From assembly GCF_008119785.1 (NCBI RefSeq), contig NZ_VSFA01000003.1, positions 62,001 to 126,000 of the forward strand: 64,000 nt of DNA. The letters run 5' to 3'. Below, one piece after another: positions 9,152 through 16,467 of the stretch; the first letter of the stretch is position 1, and each line of letters opens with the position of its first letter. Made by a program: the position numbers and the translations under genes. This DNA comes from Micromonospora sp. MP36 (lineage in GTDB: Bacteria > Actinomycetota > Actinomycetes > Mycobacteriales > Micromonosporaceae). Below the pieces are notes generated by a model. That model saw nothing but the letters and a program-made list of their open reading frames with translations, did not search any database and was not told the DNA's origin.

Positions 9152-9338
9152 AGTCCGTCGCCACGTCCGGCCGGTGCTCCCGGATCCACTTCTCCACGTC
9201 CGACTTCCGCCACACCTTGCCCATAGCCAGGACGGCGATCGGCTCTGGAAAGTTCCGTTGGTTGGCGATCACCGAGGCGCGCTGCCGGGAGACCCCGCCG
9301 AGCATCATCCGGATCTCCGACACGCCGACAAGCTCCAC
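9150..9338 (-). CDS. Small AlpA/excisionase-like HTH protein
   Basis: This 62-residue protein reads as a MerR/AlpA-type DNA-binding fold: GVSEIRMMLGG and VSRQRASVIANQ give the helix-turn-helix, and GKVWRKSDVEKWIREH gives the wing and last helix. Such proteins act as excisionases or small transcription factors. No integrase or attachment site is nearby. The start is GTG at 9338 with no clear ribosome site. It faces a small Cys-containing gene across a gap with a perfect GTTGAC palindrome, and both may be controlled there. Confidence 0.75.
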   Translation of the reverse strand: MELVGVSEIRMMLGGVSRQRASVIANQRNFPEPIAVLAMGKVWRKSDVEKWIREHRPDVATD

Positions 9339-9390
9339 ATGTTGACGATGACAGCGGCGATGTGCCTAGACGGCGACAACTACGCAGGCC

Positions 9391-9405
9391 GTTGACGTAG
9401 TCAAC
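9391..9405. promoter_or_regulatory. GTTGAC-GTA-GTCAAC palindrome, candidate operator
   Basis: GTTGAC (9391-9396) and GTCAAC (9400-9405) are perfect inverted arms around GTA. A third copy of GTTGAC occurs at 9341-9346. The site is in the divergent gap between the AlpA-like gene and the small gene at 9427. Each arm also contains a TTGAC that could be a -35 element in either direction. The binder is inferred to be the AlpA-like protein. Confidence 0.45.
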
Positions 9406-9426
9406 GCTTTGCATCACCATGGGCAA

Positions 9427-9711
9427 GTGACCGCTCCCCTGCCCGACCGCCAGCGTCGGGCCGTGCGCCCGCACCTGCCCATGCGGCCCCTGTGGCTGTG
9501 CCGGATCTGCGCCGCACCCTGGCCGTGCCAGCCGGCGCGGCTGTTGCTCCTGATGGAGTACCGGCGGGATCGAGTGGCCCTGTCGGTCTACCTGGCGGGC
9601 CAACTCTTCGACGCCACGGCGGACCTGATGAAGCTCAACCCGGACGCCGCCCCGTCCCCGGCGGAACTCTTCGACCGCTTCCTGGCCTGGGCCGCCCCAC
9701 GAACGGGGTGA
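9427..9711 (+). CDS. Small Cys-motif protein, conserved actinobacterial hypothetical
   Basis: The product has 94 residues from GTG 9427 (TTG 9409 is possible). It begins with a proline/arginine-rich stretch, then LWLCRICAAPWPCQPAR, three cysteines spaced C-x2-C-x5-C that could bind zinc. A helical part, YRRDRVALSVYLAGQL, follows. I recall this family as common in Streptomyces and Micromonospora, usually beside small HTH genes and sometimes labelled flavin reductase without basis. No function is assigned. It is divergent from the AlpA-like gene. Confidence 0.65.
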   Translation: MTAPLPDRQRRAVRPHLPMRPLWLCRICAAPWPCQPARLLLLMEYRRDRVALSVYLAGQLFDATADLMKLNPDAAPSPAELFDRFLAWAAPRTG

Positions 9712-9717
9712 CGCCCG

Positions 9718-10305
9718 TCAGTCGTGGTACGCCAATTCCCCCGCCCGGATCGGCACGTTGACGCGGTTCTCCGGCGGGGCGAGCGGGCAGGCCCAGCAGT
9801 CGTCGTACGCGCAGCTGGGGTTGTAGAGGTAGTTGGCGTCCAGGCGGACCCGCCCGCCGGGCAGCACGGTCAGGCCGCGCCCGAAGGTGCCCTTGACCGT
9901 GTCGGTCAGGTAACGCCCGCCGCCGTACGTCTCGACGCCGCTGGTGGCGTCGCGCAGCGGCACGAACAGCCCGCCCCCGTACGCCTCGATCCACCACAGG
10001 GTGAGCGGGCCCCACGGCGTCTCGGCCACCGCGACCCGGCGGTAGTGGACGACCCCGTCGGGCCCGCCGGTGTCGATGGTCTCCGTGCCAGAGGCGGGGC
10101 GCAGCGGCGCCTCGACCACGGCCGCCGGGTCGGGCGGGAACCAGCGCAGCCCGGGGAAACCGGGCTGGTCGGCGGCCGGCAGCGGACTGCACGGATGCGT
10201 GCGGAACAGCTCGTCCCGGGCGGCCCGGAAGTCGGCCAGGTCGAGGTCGGAGAGGTGGAGCCGGGCCACCCGCTCCCGCCAGTCGAGCAGGTCGAGATCA
10301 TCCAT
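9718..10305 (-). CDS. DUF1684 domain protein
   Basis: The product is 195 residues with the DUF1684 hallmarks: an N-terminal helix DWRERVARLH, the segment ELFRTHPCSPL, a central beta region, and the conserved motif YNPSCAYDDCWACPLAP followed by ENRV near the C-terminus. The conserved cysteines and acidic residues suggest a metal or cofactor site, but no activity is known to me. TACGGT lies 6 bases before the ATG on the coding strand, so the gene is probably leaderless. The divergent MarR gene and its operator are close enough to co-regulate it. Confidence 0.85.
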   Translation of the reverse strand: MDDLDLLDWRERVARLHLSDLDLADFRAARDELFRTHPCSPLPAADQPGFPGLRWFPPDPAAVVEAPLRPASGTETIDTGGPDGVVHYRRVAVAETPWGPLTLWWIEAYGGGLFVPLRDATSGVETYGGGRYLTDTVKGTFGRGLTVLPGGRVRLDANYLYNPSCAYDDCWACPLAPPENRVNVPIRAGELAYHD

Positions 10306-10396
10306 CCCCCGACCGTAGCCGGACCGCTTCGTTCAAATTCCAAGGGCATCTGCTCAACGGTTGGTTGTCACGCCGCTCACATGCTTGCCGGGCGGC

Positions 10397-10424
10397 TTGT
10401 TTAAATTTGAAGTAGTGCTACTCT
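10397..10424 (+). promoter_or_regulatory. marR promoter with overlapping palindromic operator
   Basis: TTGTTT (10397-10402) and TACTCT (10419-10424) are spaced by 16 bases. The -10 ends 7 bases before the GTG of the MarR gene. The perfect palindrome AGTAGTGCTACT (10411-10422) overlaps the -10, a typical place for autorepression. AATTTGAA at 10404 is the reverse complement of TTCAAATT at 10332, near the DUF1684 promoter. Confidence 0.6.
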
Positions 10425-10431
10425 CGTAGCC

Positions 10432-10914
10432 GTGACCGAGAGCCTGAGCCCCGAGCGGATGACCGCCTGGCGCGCCTACATCGAGGCGAGCCAGCGACTC
10501 TTCACCCAACTCGAGGACGACCTGCGCGCCGACAGCGAGCTGACCTTCGCCGACTACCACGTGCTGGTCCTGCTCTCCGAGGCGCCGGGGCAGCGGCTGC
10601 GGATGGGCGAGCTGGCCAGTCGGCTGGTGTTCTCACCGAGTCGGCTGACCTACCAGATCTCCTCGATGCAGAAGCGCGGCCTGGTCGCCCGGCAGTCCTG
10701 CCCGGAGGACCGACGGGGCAGCGAGGCCGTGCTGACCGCGGCCGGCCTGCTGGCGCTGCGCGAGGCCGCGCCGCACCACCTGCGCTCCGTGCGCACCCAC
10801 CTGATGGACGACCTCGACGACGCCGAGGTCGCCTGCCTCACCCGGGTCTTCGAGCGGCTCGGCCGGCGCCTGCGCGCCGACCGGGACGCGTCGTCCACCC
10901 CGGCCGACAAGTAA
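10432..10914 (+). CDS. MarR-family transcriptional regulator
   Basis: This 160-residue protein has the MarR winged-helix fold. FADYHVLVLLSEAP leads into helix 2, MGELASRLVFSPSRLTYQIS is the recognition region, and GLVARQSCPEDRRGSEAVLT is the wing with its conserved DRR. Helices at both ends should form the dimer interface. The single cysteine in the wing (ARQSCPED) could make it redox responsive, which is speculation. The GTG start is probably leaderless. It is followed 10 bases later by the pirin gene, the likely target operon. Confidence 0.9.
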   Translation: MTESLSPERMTAWRAYIEASQRLFTQLEDDLRADSELTFADYHVLVLLSEAPGQRLRMGELASRLVFSPSRLTYQISSMQKRGLVARQSCPEDRRGSEAVLTAAGLLALREAAPHHLRSVRTHLMDDLDDAEVACLTRVFERLGRRLRADRDASSTPADK

Positions 10915-10924
10915 GGAGCCCGCG

Positions 10925-11911
10925 ATGCCCGCCATCACCGTCGACGACGTCCTCGTCCTGCCCCGCCTGCCGCAGCTGGACGAGTCCACCACCTTCCGTC
11001 CGGTCCGCCGGCTGACCACCGCGCCGAGCGGCTACGAGGGCGAGGGTTTCCCGGTCCGCCGGGCCTTCGCCGGCGTCCCGCTGAGCGAACTGGACCCGTT
11101 CATCCACCTCGACCAGATGGGCGAGGTCGACTACGCGCCGGGTGAGCCGAAGGGGACGCCCTGGCACCCGCACCGCGGCTTCGAGACGGTGACCTACATG
11201 ATCGACGGGATCATGGACCACCAGGACTCGCAGGGCGGCGGCGGGACCATCACCGACGGCGACACCCAGTGGATGACGGCCGGCAGCGGCCTGCTGCACA
11301 TCGAGGCGCCGCCGGAGCACCTGGTGACGAGCGGCGGCCTGTTCCACGGCCTGCAGCTCTGGGTCAACCTGCCCCGGGTGGCGAAGATGAACCCGCCGCG
11401 CTACCAGGACATCCGCGGCCGGGAGTCGGCGCTGCTGACCACGCCCGACGGTGGCGCGCTGATCCGGGTGATCGCCGGCGAGATCGCCGGGCACCAGGGC
11501 CCCGGCTCGACCCACACCCCGATCACCATCGCGCACGTGACGCTGCAGCCCGGCGCGGAGCTGAGCCTGCCCTGGCGGCCGGACTTCAACGCGCTGGTCT
11601 ACGTGCTGGCCGGCCGGGGCACGGTGGGCACCGACCGCCGGCCGATCCACCTCGGCCAGCTCGCCGTGCACGGCCCGGGCGACGCGCTGCGGGTCACCGC
11701 GGACGCGAAGCAGGACGGCAACACCCCGGCCCTGGAGCTCTACATCATGGGCGGGCAGCCGATCCGGGAGCCGGTGGCGCACTACGGCCCGTTCGTGATG
11801 AACACCCGGGACGAGCTGATCCAGGCGTTCGAGGACTACCAGGCCGGCCGGCTCGGCGTGATCCCGGCCGGGCGGATGCCGCACACCGACGGCGAGGCCT
11901 CCCGACCCTGA
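10925..11911 (+). CDS. Pirin-family bicupin protein
   Basis: The 328-residue product has two cupin domains. The N-terminal one carries the pirin iron ligands: PWHPHRGFETVTY gives two histidines, and SGLLHIEAP gives the third histidine and a glutamate. Pirins bind Fe and may act as quercetinase-like dioxygenases or redox sensors. AAGGAGCC precedes the ATG, only 10 bases after the MarR stop, so the two genes form an operon. MarR-pirin pairs usually answer to oxidants or phenolic compounds; here that is inference. Confidence 0.9.
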   Translation: MPAITVDDVLVLPRLPQLDESTTFRPVRRLTTAPSGYEGEGFPVRRAFAGVPLSELDPFIHLDQMGEVDYAPGEPKGTPWHPHRGFETVTYMIDGIMDHQDSQGGGGTITDGDTQWMTAGSGLLHIEAPPEHLVTSGGLFHGLQLWVNLPRVAKMNPPRYQDIRGRESALLTTPDGGALIRVIAGEIAGHQGPGSTHTPITIAHVTLQPGAELSLPWRPDFNALVYVLAGRGTVGTDRRPIHLGQLAVHGPGDALRVTADAKQDGNTPALELYIMGGQPIREPVAHYGPFVMNTRDELIQAFEDYQAGRLGVIPAGRMPHTDGEASRP

Positions 11912-11963
11912 CCGGTCCGCGTGGCACGGGCGTCCCGGGGCGACCCGGGGCGCCCTCGCGCGC

Positions 11964-12092
11964 TCAGGAGACGGCGAAGATGCCGGCCACGCCGAGGATC
12001 ACCATCACCAAGACGGCCACCAGCGCACCCCGCTCCCCCTCCACCGCCTGCGCGCGGTGCTCGGTCACGGTGTCGGTCGTCTCGGCGGACAT
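11964..12092 (-). CDS. 42-residue single-span membrane peptide
   Basis: A short gene read on the minus strand encodes 42 residues: a charged N-terminus (TDTVTEHRAQAVEGERG) and one hydrophobic helix, ALVAVLVMVILGVAGIFAV, ending at the C-terminus. GGAGG sits 8 bases before the ATG, and codons are GC-rich at the third position. It is therefore a credible small membrane protein, perhaps tail-anchored. It lies between convergent pirin and divergent phospholipase genes. No family is recognised. Confidence 0.65.
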   Translation of the reverse strand: MSAETTDTVTEHRAQAVEGERGALVAVLVMVILGVAGIFAVS

Positions 12093-12229
12093 GGTGTGGC
12101 CTCCTCAGTTGCGCGGTCCAGGGGTCCGGCGGGACCCACGGGAGGGCCGGCCGACCAGGGGCGGTCAGCGTGCGGGGCCGTCTCGGGGGACCTACCGTGA
12201 GGTCGGGGTCGACCTCGGGAGGCTGGAAC

Positions 12230-13819
12230 GTGGCGATGCGGGACTGGTTCCTCACCGCACAGGAACGCGCCAACCCGAGGTCTGAGTTACCCGTCTGGAC
12301 GAGCGGAAACCTCGCCGAGCCGCTCATTCACGGAGCCGCGTATTTCGACCGGCTGGCCCGCGAGGTGGCGGCGCTGCAGGCCGGCGACCACCTGTTCTTC
12401 ACCGACTGGCGGGGCGACCCGGACCAGCGGATGCGCCCCGACGGGCCGACCGTGGTGCAGCTCTTCGCCCAGGCCGCCCAGCGCGGCGTCGTCGTCAAGG
12501 GCCTGATCTGGCGCTCCCATCTCGACGCTCTCTCCTACAGCGAGGCGGAGAACCGCGACCTCAGCGAGGCGATCTGCGCGGCCGGCGGCGAGGTGCTGCT
12601 GGACCAGCGGGTCCGGCGCGGCGGCTCGCACCACCAGAAGCTGGTGGTGCTGCGGCACCCGGAGGCCCCGGAGCGGGACGTCGCGTTCGCCGGCGGGATC
12701 GACCTCTGTCACAGCCGGCGGGACGACGCCGCGCACCGGGGCGACCCGCAGCCCGTCGGCATGTCCGCGCGCTACGGCGAACACCCGCCGTGGCACGACG
12801 TCCAGCTCGCGGTCCGCGGGCCGGTGGTCGGCGCGCTGGACACCACCTTCCGGGAGCGGTGGACCGACCCGATGCCGCTGGACTCGGAGAACCCGCTGGC
12901 GTACCTGCGGGACCGGCTGCGCGGCGCGGACCTGAGCCCGGACCCGCTGCCCGCCCAGCCGGCCGATCCCCCGCCGTGCGGCCCGCACCAGATCCAGGTG
13001 CTGCGCACCTATCCGGCGGTGCGCCCCCGCTACTCCTTCGCCCCGGACGGCGAGCGGACGGTGGCCCGGGGCTACACCAAGGCCATCCGTCGGGCCCGCC
13101 GGCTGATCTACCTGGAGGACCAGTACCTGTGGTCGACCGAGGTGGCGGCCCTGTTCGCCCGGGCCCTGCGGGAGCACCCGGAGCTGCACCTGGTCGCGGT
13201 GGTGCCCCGGCACCCGGACGTGGACGGCCGGCTGGCGCTACCGCCCAACATGGTGGGCCGGGAGCAGGCGCTCGCGCTCTGCCAGCAGGCCGCCCGGGAC
13301 CGGGCGCACGTCTTCGACCTGGAGAACCACGAGGGCACCCCGGTCTACGTGCACGCGAAGGTCTGCGTGGTGGATGACGTCTGGGCCAGCGTGGGCAGCG
13401 ACAACTTCAACCGCCGCTCCTGGACCCACGACAGCGAGCTGTCCTGCGCGGTGCTGGACGAGACCCACGACGAACGGGCCCCGACCGACCCGGCCGGGCT
13501 GGGCGACGGCGCCCGCGTCTTCGCCCGGGACCTGCGGCTGCGCCTGTGGCGCGAGCACCTGGACCGCGACCCGGACGGCGGGGAGGATCACGACCTGGTG
13601 GATCCCGCGGACGCGATCGCGGCAATCACCTCGGCCGCGGCGGCGCTGGAACGCTGGCACGAGTCGGGGCGTACCGGGCCGCGGCCGCCGGGCCGGCTCC
13701 GGCCGCACCGCCCCGAACGGCTGCCCTGGCACACCCGGCTCTGGGCGCTGCCGGCCTACCGGCTGGTCTACGACCCGGACGGCAGGCCGCTGCGGGACCG
13801 GCGCGCCGGGACCTGGTGA
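12230..13819 (+). CDS. Phospholipase D-like protein
   Basis: The 529-residue product carries two PLD half-sites: GGSHHQKLVVL near residue 130 (H-x-K) and YVHAKVCVVDD with GSDNFNRRSW near residue 375. Together these form one HKD active site. Substrates could be phospholipids such as phosphatidylglycerol (transphosphatidylation) or other phosphodiesters. No signal peptide is visible. GGGAGG lies 7 bases before the GTG at 12230. The last 52 bases overlap the 3' end of the convergent gene at 13768. Confidence 0.88.
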   Translation: MAMRDWFLTAQERANPRSELPVWTSGNLAEPLIHGAAYFDRLAREVAALQAGDHLFFTDWRGDPDQRMRPDGPTVVQLFAQAAQRGVVVKGLIWRSHLDALSYSEAENRDLSEAICAAGGEVLLDQRVRRGGSHHQKLVVLRHPEAPERDVAFAGGIDLCHSRRDDAAHRGDPQPVGMSARYGEHPPWHDVQLAVRGPVVGALDTTFRERWTDPMPLDSENPLAYLRDRLRGADLSPDPLPAQPADPPPCGPHQIQVLRTYPAVRPRYSFAPDGERTVARGYTKAIRRARRLIYLEDQYLWSTEVAALFARALREHPELHLVAVVPRHPDVDGRLALPPNMVGREQALALCQQAARDRAHVFDLENHEGTPVYVHAKVCVVDDVWASVGSDNFNRRSWTHDSELSCAVLDETHDERAPTDPAGLGDGARVFARDLRLRLWREHLDRDPDGGEDHDLVDPADAIAAITSAAAALERWHESGRTGPRPPGRLRPHRPERLPWHTRLWALPAYRLVYDPDGRPLRDRRAGTW

Positions 13820-14520
13820 ATCGGCCGGAAGCCGGCGGGCGGCGGTTGGTCGACCGCCAGCGGCAGCGCCGGGTACGCGAACGACACCCGGGGCGAGTAC
13901 AGGCCGCCGCAGATCGTGAGCGGGTTGGCCGGGCGTAGCGGGTAGGCCGGGTGCTCCGGGACGAGGAACTCCACCGACTCGATCTCGAACGGGCTCACCG
14001 GTTCGGCCACGTACGGGAACTCGGCGCAGAGCAGCCGGCCGCCCCGGACGGTCAGGTAGCGGTGGTGCCCGCTATACACCCGGCAGCCGGTGTGCCCGAC
14101 CCGGGCGACGGTACGGATGATCGGCGTCCCGTCCGCGCAGGTCTCCGCGATCAGTTGCCCGCCCCGCAGGTCGAGCCGGGTCTCCCCGGGTGCCGCGGGA
14201 GCGCCGCGGGCAGCGGCATAGTCGCAGACCCGGGCGCTGGAGGCGAAGTAGTGGGTCCACAGGCCGCCCGGGATGTCACCCGCGGGCGGCGGGTCGAATC
14301 CGTCGAGGGCGACGCCGAGATAGGTGAGGGAGTAGGCGCCGAGCCCGGAGGTCTGCGCCGCGTCGTCCACCACGTACTGGGAGAAGAACACCTGGCGGTC
14401 GGGGCGGGGACACACCCCGGCGGGCAGCAGCGCCGCGACCGCGTCGGGGTCCGCCGGGAGCCAGCTGAACTGCAGCACCCGGGCGTTGAGCACGAGTTGC
14501 GGAGCGGCGGGATCCAACAC
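13768..14520 (-). CDS. Hypothetical protein, possibly acetoacetate decarboxylase-like fold
   Basis: This encodes 250 residues, no signal peptide, mostly beta structure. Segments such as LQFSWLPADPDAVAALLPAG and VFFSQYVVDD recall the acetoacetate decarboxylase-like beta-cone fold, but the catalytic lysine motif of that enzyme is not seen, so no activity is claimed. GTG at 14520 is preceded by CGGAGG at 5 bases. The last 17 codons lie antisense to the end of the phospholipase gene, an unusual convergent overlap; the basic tail RRSRSGLPSGS may be a late extension. Confidence 0.65.
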   Translation of the reverse strand: MLDPAAPQLVLNARVLQFSWLPADPDAVAALLPAGVCPRPDRQVFFSQYVVDDAAQTSGLGAYSLTYLGVALDGFDPPPAGDIPGGLWTHYFASSARVCDYAAARGAPAAPGETRLDLRGGQLIAETCADGTPIIRTVARVGHTGCRVYSGHHRYLTVRGGRLLCAEFPYVAEPVSPFEIESVEFLVPEHPAYPLRPANPLTICGGLYSPRVSFAYPALPLAVDQPPPAGFRPIHQVPARRSRSGLPSGS

Positions 14521-14831
14521 GGCTGCCTCCGTGGACGGCTATCCCGTGACGGTACGGGCTGTCTCGCACGCGGGACAACGACCGAAGGTCGACAATGCGA
14601 ACCAGTTGTCGTTTTCCGGTCGGCCGCTCGGCCGGGGCCACAGGGCCAAACCGGGCAGTCCGATATGTCCCGGCTCGGTCGGTTAGGTGAACAGAAATCC
14701 CTTAAGTACATCGTACTTTCGGCTAGATTTCCGCCGGCCGATCGGGTTACGGTGGCTCCCGAACGTACCGACGGACGCTAAACCCGAGGGCCACGCCTTT
14801 CTCCGCAGACGAGGTGCAGGGAGGACCACCC
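14521..14831. promoter_or_regulatory. 311-base divergent regulatory gap before the sigma gene
   Basis: No gene is visible here. The gap holds an inverted repeat CGACAA (14590-14595) / TTGTCG (14606-14611). It also holds a perfect palindrome AAGTACATCGTACTT (14704-14718) and a possible -10 TAGATT (14724-14729) just after it. ATTT (14727-14730) followed 13 bases later by GGGTTA (14744) weakly resembles a SigB/SigF-type promoter. The minus-strand gene at 14520 is served from the other end. Confidence 0.5.
14704..14718. promoter_or_regulatory. Perfect palindrome AAGTAC-ATC-GTACTT upstream of sigma gene
   Basis: The arms of six bases are exact around ATC. The site ends 5 bases before the -10-like TAGATT, inside the presumed spacer of a promoter for the sigma gene. 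A repressor bound there would block transcription. The binding protein is not identified. Confidence 0.45.
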
Positions 14832-15653
14832 ATGACCGCGCACACGATCAGCGAGCAGGCGACCACCCCGTCCACCGCCGGGAAGCTCGACCCGCGCGCG
14901 CTCACCGACAGCGCCGCCGACCTGCTCCACGCGATGGCCGCGCTGCCCGCCAACCACCCGTCGCGCCCCGCGATGCGCGACCGGGCGATCGAGGCCTGGT
15001 TGCCGCTCGCCAACCACCTCGCCCACCGCTACGGCGGCCGGGGCGAGCCCACCGACGACCTGGCGCAGACCGCCGCCGTCGGCCTGATCAAGGCGATCGA
15101 CAAGTTCGACCCCTCCCGTGGCGTCGACTTCGCCGGCTACGCCATCCCGACCATCATCGGCGAGCTCAAGCGGCATTTCCGCGACCGGACCTGGGACATC
15201 CGGGTGCCGCGCCGCCTGCAGGAGCTGCGGTTGGCAATCTCCGACGCCAACAGCGCGCTGCTGCAGACCCTCGGCCGCTCGCCAACGGTCGCCGACATCG
15301 CCGCTCACCTCAACCTCACCGAGGAGGAGGTCCTGGAGGGCTTGGAGGGCGCTCGCGCCTACAACGCGCTGTCGCTGTCCACCCCGACCGGCGACGGCGA
15401 CCGGGCCACCGAGTTGGGCGACATGCTCGGCAGTGAGGACGCCGAGTTCGAGCTGGCCGAGCTGCGGGTCGCCCTGGGCCCGGCGCTCGCCACGCTGGAC
15501 GAGCGGGAGCAGAAGATCCTCACGCTGCGCTTCTACGGCAACCTGACCCAGTCGCAGATCGCCGAGCAGATCGGCGTGTCACAGATGCACGTGTCCCGGC
15601 TGCTGGCCCGGGCACTGACCAAGCTGCGCGGGCAGCTCGACGGAACGTACTGA
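14832..15653 (+). CDS. SigB/SigF/SigG-type sigma factor
   Basis: This 273-residue sigma-70 family protein lacks region 1.1, like stress sigma factors. Region 2 includes RAIEAWLPLANHLAHRYG and DDLAQTAAVGLIKAIDKFDP (core binding and -10 recognition). Region 3 includes LGRSPTVADIAAHLNLTEEE. Region 4 is the HTH NLTQSQIAEQIGVSQMHVSR. Such factors are held by RsbW-like anti-sigma kinases and released by SpoIIE-type phosphatases; the protein at 1-1608 has both domain types. No anti-sigma gene is adjacent. GGGAGG lies just before ATG 14832. Confidence 0.92.
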   Translation: MTAHTISEQATTPSTAGKLDPRALTDSAADLLHAMAALPANHPSRPAMRDRAIEAWLPLANHLAHRYGGRGEPTDDLAQTAAVGLIKAIDKFDPSRGVDFAGYAIPTIIGELKRHFRDRTWDIRVPRRLQELRLAISDANSALLQTLGRSPTVADIAAHLNLTEEEVLEGLEGARAYNALSLSTPTGDGDRATELGDMLGSEDAEFELAELRVALGPALATLDEREQKILTLRFYGNLTQSQIAEQIGVSQMHVSRLLARALTKLRGQLDGTY

Positions 15654-15660
15654 CGGGTGG

Positions 15661-15698
15661 GCGACGGTGGTCGGGCCGGCGGGCCCGACCACCGTCGC
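15661..15698 (+). terminator. Strong hairpin after the sigma gene
   Basis: A perfect 17-bp stem pairs 15661-15677 with 15682-15698 around the loop GGCG, starting 7 bases after the sigma stop. No T tract follows. It is also downstream of the convergent acetyltransferase gene, though about 110 bases from its stop. Confidence 0.8.
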
Positions 15699-15807
15699 GT
15701 CCACGCGGCCCGGTCGGCGGTTCGCCGACCGGGCCGTACCCGTTCCACCCGCGGCGACCGGCGACCCGGCCCGCGGCGGACGGCAGAGGGTCGCCCCCGC
15801 GCACCGC

Positions 15808-16398
15808 TCAACCGACCGGGTCGCGCCACATCGGATAGAAGGCGGCGCCGTCCGGGACGCGGAACGGCTCGGCGGCCCGGTAGCCGTGCCGGGCGTACAG
15901 GTCGCGGCTGCGCTCGCTGCTCGCCTCCAGGTACGCCGGCATGCCCTCGGCGTCGAGCACGGCGTGATGGTGCCGCAGCAGCGCGTTGCCCAGCCCTCGG
16001 CCCTGGCGTTCCGGGGCGACCGCCAGGAACGCCAGATGGTGGTGGTCGGCGTGCGGGTGGTGGGCCTCGAACAACTCGTCGAGGTGCTGGAACCGGGGCG
16101 TCCACTCGCCGCAGGCGGCGGCGAGCCGGGCAGCGTAGTCGGCCGGCGGCGGGGCCGGCTCGCCGGTCTGCGGGAACCAGACCGCCACCCCCGCCCGGTC
16201 CGCGGTGCCGTGCACGATCCCGTGCCGCATCGCGTGGTCGACCAGGATCTCGAAGTCGTCGGCGAGCACCGCCTCCCGCTTCGCCTCGTCCGGCACGAGC
16301 CACCGGCTGACGGCCAGGAACCGGAAGGCCCGGGCGATCCGCTCGGCGACCGACCGGGTCTCCGCCGCGCCCAGCCGCTCGATCGGCACGTCACTCAT
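15808..16398 (-). CDS. GNAT-family N-acetyltransferase
   Basis: The 196-residue product has the GNAT fold. The acetyl-CoA P-loop is the segment LAFLAVAPERQGRGLGNALL, with R/Q-x-x-G-x-G/A matched by RQGRGLG near residue 130. The C-terminal strand contains YARHGYRAAEPF. The long N-terminal region (1-100) is typical of uncharacterised actinobacterial acetyltransferases; the acceptor is unknown. GGAGGTGAG precedes the ATG. It is the last gene of the GPP34-permease operon, 69 bases after the permease. Confidence 0.85.
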   Translation of the reverse strand: MSDVPIERLGAAETRSVAERIARAFRFLAVSRWLVPDEAKREAVLADDFEILVDHAMRHGIVHGTADRAGVAVWFPQTGEPAPPPADYAARLAAACGEWTPRFQHLDELFEAHHPHADHHHLAFLAVAPERQGRGLGNALLRHHHAVLDAEGMPAYLEASSERSRDLYARHGYRAAEPFRVPDGAAFYPMWRDPVG

Positions 16399-16467
16399 GC
16401 CCTCACCTCCCTCCGCCCGGCACCGGCATGAGGCACCACGGCAAGGCATTTATGATTCGCTCGCTCA

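Noticed and set aside
9150..9711. An integrated mobile element around the excisionase-like gene.
   Set aside because: No integrase, relaxase, replication gene, attachment repeat or tRNA is visible.
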